Shown: positions 49,101-58,545, numbered from the stretch's first letter. The stretch is 64,000 nt of DNA from Myotis daubentonii (GCF_963259705.1 NC_081844.1:28722294-28786293), one strand, 5' to 3'. The notes: generated by a model from the letters alone, not told the origin. Numbers and translations are program-made.

Positions 49101-52100
49101 CTTCCTCCGTGCAATCGGCCCCCAGCACGGCCTCCCCGACCCCAGTTTCTCCTACAACACGTGAGAGCGCCTCCTCCCCTGCTCCTCTCGTCACCTCCGT
49201 TTGGACCTCTGGCCTGCTGCCGGCCACTGACGCCTTGGGCACAAGCGTGGATCCCGGAGCCCGTTCCACTCCACATGTGAGCGAGAGCACAGCGCGGAGC
49301 CTGGACTCCTCTGCAGCCTCCACAGGCACAGAGGCAGTTCACCTTTCCGGACACACAGCTGAGACCAGCGTGGGGACCCCCAGGTCAGGACAGGAGACAC
49401 CTTCCTCCGTGCCAGGTGAGTCAGCGCCACCCGAAGTGACTTCTCCAGTGGCGACCCCTTCCGTCACGAGGGAAAGCAGAGTTTCCGCACCAGTGCCCGG
49501 CTCTGCGGAAACCACTTGGTCTGAGACAGAGTCAGCATCCTCCACGAGCCCCGGCCTGAGGGAGGCCAGCACCTCCCAGCCCATGAGCTCAGCCGCGGAG
49601 ACAATGCCCGTCTCTTCCCACGTGCCCACTGGTGATGGTGCTACTGAGGTCTCCGGGACAGAAGGCATGTCCTCCAGCGGGACGTTCTCCTCTGGCCCGG
49701 CTCACTCCACCGTGACACCAGACATCTCCACAGGCGTGCCGGAGCTCTCAACCTCCCCAGTCGTGACAGGAGCCGCAGAAGGGACCCTCACCACGCCAGG
49801 TGGTCACCCGGGGGCTACGTCGCCGGGCACAACTCCTTTGGACACCTGGGCCACCGCCTCCAGCCCAGGGACTCACGGGGCTGCGACTCAAGGTTTCACA
49901 CACTCACCGGTGACGACTCCCGGGAGCAGGGGCCCGGAGCATGTGTCCACGACACGTCCTCCCTTTGAGGACCCAAGCAGCTCTTCCTCCGTGCAATCGG
50001 CCCCCAGCACGGCCTCCCCGTCCCCAGTTTCTCCTACAACACGTGAGAGCGCCTCCTCCCCTGCTCCTCTCGTCACCTCCGTTTGGACCTCTGGCCTGCT
50101 GCCGGCCACTGACGCCTTGGGCACAAGCGTGGATCCCGGAGCCCGTTCCACTCCACATGTGAGCGAGAGCACAGCGCGGAGCCTGGACTCCTCTGCAGCC
50201 TCCACAGGCACAGAGGCAGTTCACCTTTCCGGACACACAGCTGAGACCAGCGTGGGGACCCCCAGGTCAGGACAGGAGACACCTTCCTCCGTGCCAGGTG
50301 AGTCAGCGCCACCCGAAGTGACTTCTCCAGTGGCGACCCCTTCCGTCACGAGGGAAAGCAGAGTTTCCGCACCAGTGCCCGGCTCTGCGGAAACCACTTG
50401 GTCTGAGACAGAGTCAGCATCCTCCACGAGCCCCGGCCTGAGGGAGGCCAGCACCTCCCAGCCCATGAGCTCAGCCGCGGAGACAATGCCCGTCTCTTCC
50501 CACGTGCCCACTGGTGATGGTGCTACTGAGGTCTCCGGGACAGAAGGCATGTCCTCCAGCGGGACGTTCTCCTCTGGCCCGGCTCACTCCACCGTGACAC
50601 CAGACATCTCCACAGGCGTGCCGGAGCTCTCAACCTCCCCAGTCGTGACAGGAGCCGCAGAAGGGACCCTCACCACGCCAGGTGGTCACCCGGGGGCTAC
50701 GTCGCCGGGCACAACTCCCTTGGACACCTGGGCCACCGCCTCCAGCCCAGGGACTCACGGGGCTGCGACTCAAGGTTTCACACACTCACCGGTGACGACT
50801 CCCGGGAGCAGGGGCCCGGAGCATGTGTCCACGACACGTCCTCCCTTTGAGGACCCAAGCAGCTCTTCCTCCGTGCAATCGGCCCCCAGCACGGCCTCCC
50901 CGACCCCAGTTTCTCCTACAACACGTGAGAGCGCCTCCTCCCCTGCTCCTCTCGTCACCTCCGTTTGGACCTCTGGCCTGCTGCCGGCCACTGACGCCTT
51001 GGGCACAAGCGTGGATCCCGGAGCCCGTTCCACTCCACATGTGAGCGAGAGCACAGCGCGGAGCCTGGACTCCTCTGCAGCCTCCACAGGCACAGAGGCA
51101 GTTCACCTTTCCGGACACACAGCTGAGACCAGCGTGGGCACCCCCAGGTCAGGACAGGAGACACCTTCCTCCGTGCCAGGTGAGTCAGCGCCACCCGAAG
51201 TGACTTCTCCAGTGGCGACCCCTTCCGTCACGAGGGAAAGCAGAGTTTCCGCACCAGTGCCCGGCTCTGCGGAAACCACTTGGTCTGAGACAGAGTCAGC
51301 ATCCTCCACGAGCCCCGGCCTGAGGGAGGCCAGCACCTCCCAGCCCATGAGCTCAGCCGCGGAGACAATGCCCGTCTCTTCCCACGTGCCCACTGGTGAT
51401 GGTGCTACTGAGGTCTCCGGGACAGAAGGCATGTCCTCCAGCGGGACGTTCTCCTCTGGCCCGGCTCACTCCACCATGACACCAGACATCTCCACAGGCG
51501 TGCCGGGGCTCTCAACCTCCCCAGTCGTGACAGGAGCCGCCGAAGTGACCCTCACCAGGCCAGGTGGTCACCCGGGGGCTACGTCGCCGGGCACAGCTCC
51601 CTTGGACACCTGGGCCACCGCCTCCAGCCCAGGGACTCACGGGGCTGCGACTCAAGGTTTCACACACTCACCGGTGACGACTCCCGGGAGCAGGGGCCCG
51701 GAGCATGTGTCCAGGACACGTCCTCCCTTTGAGGACCCAAGCAGCTCTTCCTCCGTGCAATCGGCCCCCAGCACGGCCTCCCCGTCCCCAGTTTCTCCTA
51801 CAACACGTGAGAGCGCCTCCTCCCCTGCTCCTCTCGTCACCTCCGTTTGGACCTCTGGCCTGCTGCCGGCCACTGACGCCTTGGGCACAAGCGTGGATCC
51901 CGGAGCCCGTTCCACTCCACATGTGAGCGAGAGCACAGCGCGGAGCCTGGACTCCTCTGCAGCCTCCACAGGCACAGAGGCAGTTCACCTTTCCGGACAC
52001 ACAGCTGAGCCCAGCGTGGGGACCCCCAGGTCAGGACAGGAGACACCTTCCTCCGTGCCAGGTGAGTCAGCGCCACCCGAAGTGACTTCTCCAGTGGCGA

Positions 52101-53149
52101 CCCCTTCCGTCACGAGGGAAAGCAGAGTTTCCGCACCAGTGCCCGGCTCTGCGGAAACCACTTGGTCTGAGACAGAGTCAGCATCCTCCACGAGCCCCGG
52201 CCTGAGGGAGGCCAGCACCTCCCAGCCCATGAGCTCAGCCGCGGAGACAATGCCCGTCTCTTCCCACGTGCCCACTGGTGATGGTGCTAATGAGGTCTCC
52301 GGGACAGAAGGCATGTCCTCCAGCGGGACGTTCTCCTCTGGCCCGGCTCACTCCACCATGACACCAGACATCTCCACAGGCGTGCCGGGGCTCTCAACCT
52401 CCCCAGTCGTGACAGGAGCCGCAGAAGGGACCCTCACCACGCCAGGTGGTCACCCGGGGGCTACGTCGCCGGGCACAGCTCCCTTGGACACCTGGGCCAC
52501 CGCCTCCAGCCCAGGGACTCACGGGGCTGCGACTCAAGGTTTCACACACTCACCGGTGACGACTCCCGGGAGCAGGGGCCCGGAGCATGTGTCCAAGACA
52601 CGTCCTCCCTTTGAGGACCCAAGCAGCTCTTCCTCCGTGCAATCGGCCCCCAGCACGGCCTCCCCGTCCCCAGTTTCTCCTACAACACGTGAGAGCGCCT
52701 CCTCCCCTGCTCCTCTCGTCACCTCCGTTTGGACCTCTGGCCTGCTGCCGGCCACTGACGCCTTGGGCACAAGCGTGGATCCCGGAGCCCGTTCCACTCC
52801 ACATGTGAGCGAGAGCACAGCGCGGAGCCTGGACTCCTCTGCAGCCTCCACAGGCACAGAGGCAGTTTACCTTTCCGGACACACAGCTGAGACCAGCGTG
52901 GGGACCACCAGGTCAAGAGAGGAAACATATTCTTCTCCCACCAGCCACTCTTTGTCATCCAATGTTATATTTCCACTCGGCCCTTCGTCTTTTTTAGGTG
53001 ACTGTGACTTCTGCTTCAATGCCTTTGTTTTTTACATCCTCAGTAGTTCATACATGCCAATTTTGCCTCTGCCTTTTGATCTTTTGAAAAGTATACATCT
53101 TCGCTTCAGCTCAGCTACAGCCACTCATGTGCATATACCTACTCATTGA
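31140..53149 (+). CDS. MUC16: MUC16 giant mucin exon (O-glycosylated shaft)
   Basis: This exon makes the extended, O-glycosylated extracellular shaft of the membrane mucin MUC16. The acceptor CACAG|GA at 31,139/31,140 is in phase 1. The frame is open from there (first ATG 31,142) to a TGA at 53,147, 7,335 codons. Residues 1-387 are unique and S/T-rich with six N-glycosylation sequons. From memory they align to the start of human MUC16's giant exon (e.g. TSQLP near residue 24, LESGT near residue 166). Residues 388 to about 7,255 are 294-residue repeats with almost no Asn, Lys, Tyr or Cys. The last ~80 residues are hydrophobic and look frame-shifted, so the exon probably ends earlier, at a CCAG|GTGAGT donor in a repeat. 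The most distal of these is after 52,061, also phase 1. Reading through would give a protein without SEA or membrane domains. Confidence 0.9.
32303..52905 (+). repeat. 882-bp coding tandem array, 23 full units plus a partial one
   Basis: Units start at 32,303 + 882n (n = 0-23). Every unit is exactly 882 bp (294 codons), with no indels and no stops. Each begins at V-S-[RTK]-T-R-P-P-F-E-D and contains TSVWTSG, HLSGHTAE, ETTWSETES, STSPGLREAST and DTWATASS. Units 2-23 differ at only about 20 residue positions. Unit 1 is more diverged (e.g. PLLTSIW, AVTS, SPPPE, SSMS). Unit 24 loses similarity after about 52,905. By hand count one unit holds about 55 CpGs. Each complete unit also carries CCAG|GTGAGT, TGAGTCA and two CACGTG hexamers. 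Confidence 0.97.
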
Positions 53150-53640
53150 ACTCCTTTTTTGAAGAGCCTCATTCCTGGTGTCTTGATAGTTTGTCTTCAT
53201 CTAAGATCTTTCTGGCTGTCACATTCACCTCTTTTTTGTCAGAAAGCTCATTTTCCTCCTCCCCATCAGGAGTTATAAGTTCCATCCCAATTTTCTTTGC
53301 AACCAGCCCATTTTCTAGGTCTTGGGTATGCTTTTCAGTCCACCATTGCAAGGACCCTACTACATTTACTTCAACATCATTTCACTCTTCAACCGTCATT
53401 ACTGCTCTCTCTTCAACCAGCCTATCCCCCATTCCTATTTCTTTCTCACATACCACCTCATACAGTAGAGACCAAGTTTTGGACAATGATTAGTACTGCT
53501 GATGAACCCTAGGTAATGGTTAATAGTCTCAAATCTTGAACCCAGCCAGTGAGGATATCTTCATTACCCGTTATTAATACCATTATAGCAGAGAATTTGT
53601 ACTTAGGAACATTTCCAAGTGCGTCTGATGTTTCTCCACT
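52906..53640 (+). pseudogene. Decayed 3' part of the MUC16 giant exon
   Basis: Past the array, mucin-like peptides appear in alternating frames: YSSPTSHSLSS (giant-ORF frame, about 52,928), VTVTSASMP (shifted, from 52,998, just after a six-T run), an S/T-rich run with TFTSTSFHSSTV (53,365-53,400, another frame), then VMVNSLKS, a TGA at 53,537, and TQPVRISSLPVI with LGTFPSAS back in the first frame. Their order and spacing match, from memory, the last part of human MUC16's giant exon (VMVSTLDTSSQPG, SSSPIL, LGTVTSA). Multiple frame changes and stops at 53,147 and 53,537 indicate a decayed exon, not a single sequencing error. A MER20-like hAT follows at about 53,640. Confidence 0.65.
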
Positions 53641-53790
53641 CTCAGCACAGTTGACAAGTACCAACCCAGATAATTATTTGTTGTGGTGAGTTGTTCATGT
53701 GTTGTAGGTGTTAAAGAGCATCCCTGGCTTGTACTCATAAATGCCTGTAGCGCACTCCACATACACACAGTTGTGACAAGCAATATTTTT
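53640..53790 (-). mobile_element. Old hAT-type MITE (MER20-like)
   Basis: ATAATTATTTGTTGTGG, AGCATCCCTGGCTTGTACTC and CACAGTTGTGACAAGCAAT match the reverse complement of the repeats at 7,527 and 23,266. Confidence 0.55.
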
Positions 53791-54864
53791 CCAGTCTGGA
53801 TCTACTGAGTACAAAATTCTTGCCAACACCACCAAAATGGATGTTTTTTCCTCATATCATTTTCATTTTAGACCGCACAGGATTCTGAAATTCAGTTACA
53901 AAATTAATATAAACGGTTATTAACAAAGGTTTAGGATACAGAGAAAACTATCAGTTCACATTTCCACGCTATCTTGTCAGTAGCTGTGTGACCTTGGCAA
54001 ATTATGATTTCTGAGGTTTTACTTTTCTGTCAAATACAATAATAGGGTGTACTTGCAATGTTCCTGTGATAATCAATGAGGAAAAGGATGCCAGGTGCTT
54101 TACAATTGCTCATCATTACCACTACCACCACCACCATCATCAAACACATTGGAATCACTTTAGAATGTCTATTCTCAGAAATATGTTTTTCAGGGTATTC
54201 TTAGCAGCATATGGCATGGCTTCACCATCAGAGTCAAAATCCTCTTAATTTTGTCTCTCTCCCTGCACTAAGCTTTAGTAGGCTTTGTGGTCTCCATTGA
54301 GAAGCCTCCAGTTAGTTCCTCCTCTTTCCTGGGAACTATTTTCAGAAGCCCTGGTCAATAGCTGTTGTCTCAGCCAATGACACTCTACTCTTTCTCAGAG
54401 ACTGACTTCCACTCACATTGGCCAGCTAGTGTGGTTCCTAGCAAATTTAATCCAGTTAACATTTATTTTGTAGTGAAAGCACAAAAAGTAAAAGTAGTAA
54501 TAACAGTGGCAATAGTCATAGTTATAAGGGTAGTTATGGCTCTAGTAATAACAGTAGCAATAACTCTAATAGTCATAGTAAATAACAGTAGTCATAACAG
54601 TGGTAATAGGTGGTAATGATGGTAGTGACAGCAGTAATGATAGATAGCAGCAGTGGTAGTATTAACAGTAGTCACAGCAATAATGGTAAGTACTAATAGT
54701 TGTAGTAGTAACAATATTAATAAGAGTAGTAATAGCAGCAGTAATGGAAGGTAGTGGCAGTGGTGTTAGTAACAGTAGTAATGGTAGGAAGAAAAAAAGT
54801 TCTTGCCAGTTCAGTAAGTGGTAATCATTCTGTGCAAACTCTGTGTCTATCCCACAACTCACAG
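53791..54864. other. Intron before the second mucin exon
   Basis: No exon is recognised. Human MUC16 has a small exon between its two large mucin exons, and I could not find its counterpart here. The right half is an interrupted trinucleotide tract (see 54,470-54,790). The acceptor ACTCACAG ends at 54,864. Confidence 0.5.
54470..54790 (+). repeat. Degenerate (AGT/AAT)n trinucleotide tract
   Basis: Repeated AGTAGTAATAACAGTGGCAATAG-like triplets run for about 320 bp, ending about 75 bp before the exon acceptor. This is old microsatellite sequence. The minus-strand ORF over it and the exon is a shadow. Confidence 0.85.
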
Positions 54865-56739
54865 GGCTACCAACAGGAGGGACAGAGAAGGCACAGACCA
54901 CCACCACAGCGACCTTGACCACCAGAGTATCCACTTCCTCTTCTGGAATGCTGACGCTCCTCAGGACATCAAGTAAAACAGCCAGCACAAGCACAACAGG
55001 AGTGATCATCACAACCCCAGGTGTTTCACATGATACTTTGGAGATGACATCCTTCATGGCCACGAGACCTGGTGTAGAGACCAGCACAGCAGTTTTCAGG
55101 ACGCCACCCATATTCAGTAGACCAGCAATCACACCTGCACCTGTCTTTAGTTCTTGGACAAAGACCAGCACCACTGTTCCAACTCTGATCATTTCCTCTG
55201 GTGAACCAGATACAAGAGTTCCTTTGATCACCCATCCTGCAAATACCAGCCCAATTTTGCCCAAAACAACTCCCAATGTTTTCCATACTGAATCAGATAG
55301 CACACCCTTGATGGCCACCAGTCCTTGGACAGAAACCAGTTCAACTGTTCTAGCTACAACTGTCCAACCTGTTGTATCAGAGGTGGTGACTTCACAGGCT
55401 ACTAGTTCTGGGGCAGAGACCAGCACAACTTTTCCAATTTTGACAATTTCCCCAAATCAACTGGAGACCACAGCCTCATGGGTCACCCAATTTGAAATAG
55501 AAACCAGGTCAGCAGTTCCAACTCTGATTGTGTCCGCTGGTGAGCCAGATGCAACAGTTTCCATGGTCACCCATCCTTCAGAGACCAGCCCAATTGTTTC
55601 CCAAACGACTTTCAATTTTTCCCGTAGTGAATTAGACAGCACAATCTCAATGGCCACCATTCCTGGGGCAGAATCCAGTTCAACTGTTCCAGCTACAACT
55701 GTCCAACCTGTTGTACCAGAGGTGGTGACCTCACAGGCTACTAGTACTGGGGCAGAGACCAGCACAATTTTTCCAACTTTGACAATTTCCCCAGATCAAC
55801 TGGAGACCACACCCTCATGGATCACCCATTATGGGACAGAAGTCAGGTCAGCTGTTCCAACTCAGACTGATTCCTCTGGTAAGCCACACACAACAGTCTT
55901 ATTTGTCACCCATCCTACAGAGACCAGCCCAACAATGTCCAAGACAACCCCCAGTGTTTACCCTAGTGAATCAGAATCCACACTCACAGTGGCCACCGAC
56001 TCTGGGACAGAAACCAGTTCAGCTCTTCCAACTCTGACTGTCTCTCCTGGTGTACCAGATAAGGTGACCTCACAGGTCACTATTTCTGAAACAGATGACA
56101 GCACAGTTGTTCCAACTCTGACTCTTACTGCTGGTGAACCAGAGACTACAGCCTTATTGGCCACCCACCCCAATGCAGAGACAAGCATAAATTTTCTTTC
56201 TTCAACTATTTTTCCTCATTTACCAGATACCACAGCCTCACTGTCCATCCAACCTGGGATGGACCTCAGCACAACTATTTCAACTTCAACTCTTTTCCAT
56301 GGTTCATCAGACACCACAAGCTTACTGGCCACCAGCCCTGCATCTGAGACCAGTACAGGTCTTCCAACTCTGACTGTTTCCTCTGTTGTTCTTGGGCCTG
56401 CCAGTACCCCTGCAACCACAGGTGAGCCTTATACTGTAGCTTCCTGGAGCTCACTAACCTCGCCACCTGCAACCTCAGTTGGTCTTCCAGAATTTTCCGA
56501 CACTATGACTAGGGGCACTGTGACCTTGACTGCAGCTGAAAGCAGCCCAGGAGGATTAAGTCCAACCACTATCCTGAAAACTACAACTCTTGCAGCCACT
56601 AAGTCAGCTGCCACAGGTTCAGACCGCACTGTGGCTGAGACTACAGCCACTTTCAGTACACTGTCTGAAAGTTCCTTTGTCCCTGTGACCACACCTGAGA
56701 TGTCCACCGAGGCCTATGTGAGTGTGACTTCAAGAACAA
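54865..56739 (+). CDS. MUC16: MUC16 second mucin exon (membrane-proximal shaft)
   Basis: This exon encodes 625 residues of Ser/Thr/Pro-rich shaft between the giant exon and the SEA repeats. The acceptor is CACAG|GG at 54,864/54,865 (phase 1) and the donor ACAA|GTAAGA after 56,739 (phase 1). The start, G-L-P-T-G-G-T, matches from memory the GLHTGGT start of the equivalent human exon, and the end, SVTSRTS, matches SESVTSRTS. Diverged internal repeats are visible: a 113-residue (339-nt) duplication places EVVTSQATSSGAETST at 55,378 and EVVTSQATSTGAETST at 55,717. THP.ETSP motifs also recur. An alternative phase-1 donor, CACAG|GTGAGC, exists after 56,421 but would discard conserved sequence. Unlike the array, this exon is CpG-poor. 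Confidence 0.9.
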
Positions 56740-58004
56740 GTAAGAATAACATTTTTATTCTATCTATCTATCTATTTATGATATATAGTTTAACTATTTT
56801 AATTACAATTTAGTGACATTGATTACTTCCACATCACCACTATTTCTAAAATATTTTTATCACCCCAAACTGGATCTGTGTACCCATTAGGTAGTAACTC
56901 CCCTTTTCCTACTCACCACCCCCCTCCCCCAGTTCCTCGTAACCTCTAATTACTTACTGTCTCCATGCATATTCCTATTATAGATATCTCATATAAGAGA
57001 ATTGTACAATATAACTGGCCTTTTGTGTCTTGCTAACATAATGCTTTCAAGGTTCTTCCATGCCATAGTATGTATCAGAACTTTATTCCTGTTTATGGAT
57101 AAATATCCTGTTGTGTGGATAGATCACATTTTATTTGTTCATTTATCTGTTGATGGAAAATTTGGCTTTTTCCACCTTTGACTATTGTGAATCATGCTGC
57201 TATGAACATGGATGTATAAGCATCCATTTGAGTCCTTGTTTCCAATTCTTTTGGGGATATACCCAGGTTCTCAAATAACATTGATTTGTTCAACATCATT
57301 TCATTATAACATTGATGAGATGTTGTATGAACTTAACTCTTTTTATATCACTTAGCCTATGTAAGATTGGTTTCTTTGTACATTTTTTCACTTAAAGTCA
57401 CAGAACCTATTGACAACGTTACACGAGAACTTACTGTACTAAAAAAGGAATTGTTGGGTCATTTGGTTTATTGGTTTCCCAGAGCTGCCATGACCAAGTA
57501 CCACAAACTGGGATGCTTCAACCACAGAAGCTTGTTCTGAAGGCTGGAAGGGAGAATGCATACAACATACACCTTAGAGTCATCCCAAATGAGGGTGAGG
57601 GAGCTGGAGTGCTTATCATCCAACTCCCACCTGTCATTGCTAGAGGGATGCTCTCTGGGCTTGATGATCTCTCCAAGACAAAGAGATGTAGGTTCTGGCC
57701 TGTGCTGAGATGGTAAGAGTCAAGGGGAAGGAGGAACAGGGTGCCCAGCTCCTCTCTGTTTGCTCCATTTGCACTTCTACACAGTCTGCATCCCAGAAAC
57801 CCACATGGTCCTGGGGAAATGATGGTTGGTCACCCTGTGTGAGGGGGTCTTGGACAGTGACTGCTACACGAGGTGTTTCAAGGAGGTCACCTAGGCCAGG
57901 CCCCAACTCAGCATTGAAGTTAAGGCAAGTCCTCAGAGCCCTCCCTCCCTCAGCCCCAGGCCTGACCCAGGATGGGCCTCATTTTACTCTCTGCCTTCCT
58001 GCAG
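56740..58004. other. Intron with old L1 and LTR fragments
   Basis: About 56,860-57,280 is antisense old L1 3' sequence (TGAATCATGCTGCTATGAAC, ATATACCCAGG), resuming at about 57,445. About 57,463-57,560 resembles a MaLR LTR end (CCATGACCAAGTACCACAAA). Human MUC16 has short linker exons before its first SEA module, and I did not identify counterparts here. Confidence 0.55.
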
Positions 58005-58129
58005 CTGCAGTTCCTTTCTTGATGCCTTTTATTGTCAACTTCACCATCACTAACCTGCGTTACACAGAGGACATGGGAAACCTGGGCTCTGAGATATTCA
58101 ATGCCACTGAAAGGAACCTGCAGCAACTG
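58005..58129 (+). CDS. MUC16: MUC16 SEA repeat 1, exon 1
   Basis: First exon of the first SEA module (the CA125 repeat region), 125 nt. Acceptor CTGCAG|CT (phase 1) and donor CTG|GTGAGA (phase 0). It encodes VPFLMPFIVNFTITNLRY followed by EDM...FNATERNLQQL. NFTITNL is the hallmark start of the SEA fold, and NFT and NAT are N-glycosylation sequons. A second AG six bases downstream (58,010) is a possible alternative acceptor, but using it would change the phase relation only by two codons. Confidence 0.93.
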
Positions 58130-58220
58130 GTGAGAGCCCCCCAATTCTAACTTCTTGCCAACCCTGCCACACCCTGTTGTCTTGGCCACTCCTGCTCATC
58201 TGCCTCTCATGCCTTCACAG

Positions 58221-58285
58221 CTGGGGCCCTTGTTCAGGAACAGCATCGGTTCCCTCTATGCTGGCTGCAGATTGACCTTGCTCAG
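58221..58285 (+). CDS. MUC16: MUC16 SEA repeat 1, exon 2
   Basis: Encodes LGPLFRNSIGSLYAGCRLTL plus LR. The acceptor is TTCACAG|CT and the donor CTCAG|GTAAGA (phase 2). It is 65 nt, one codon shorter than the matching exon of repeat 2 (68 nt). The missing residue falls in the usual N-T/S-S segment, so the sequon there is lost (N-S-I). It contains the first Cys of the disulfide loop that characterises MUC16 SEA repeats. Confidence 0.93.
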
Positions 58286-58384
58286 GTAAGACCTCCTCTT
58301 CAGTACCTACAGAAAACCTACTCCTTTCCTTTCTTGGCCCTCTACACCCTGGTCAACCACAGTCCCTTGGGCCTTTGCGGAGAG

Positions 58385-58545
58385 GCAGTGTAACACAGTG
58401 TATCCAAATGCCTGAGTTGGAACCCCGGTTCTTCATTTGCTAGCTGTGTGACTTTGAGCAAGTCACATAACTTCTCTGTTCTTCAGTAACACTATCTATA
58501 AAATGGTGATAATAACAGTGCCTTACTCTTGGAGTTGTTAATCCT
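58385..58545 (+). mobile_element. MIR SINE
   Basis: CTAGCTGTGTGACTTTGAGC and AAATGGTGATAATAACAGTG are sense MIR landmarks. Confidence 0.8.

Noticed and set aside
32303..52905. Array as a CRISPR or non-coding satellite
   Set aside because: The unit is 882 bp with no spacers. The frame is kept across all copies and the protein matches MUC16 shaft repeats.
32089..52958. Antisense ORFs of 107-110 and 79 aa recurring every 882 bp
   Set aside because: They are shadows of the GC-rich coding repeat on the opposite strand, identical because the repeat is. They have no start-site, splice or domain support.
52997..53003. Donor TTAG|GTGACT as the end of the giant exon
   Set aside because: It is in phase 1, but position +5 is C rather than G and it lies inside the decayed tail. 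The 23 repeat donors are much better. Not excluded without RNA.
53146..53493. 115-aa ORF as a separate gene
   Set aside because: It lies in the decayed exon tail and its S/T-rich part is the shifted frame of ancestral mucin sequence.
54662..55426. 254-aa minus-strand ORF
   Set aside because: Antisense of the mucin exon plus the triplet tract. Low-complexity valine-rich translation.
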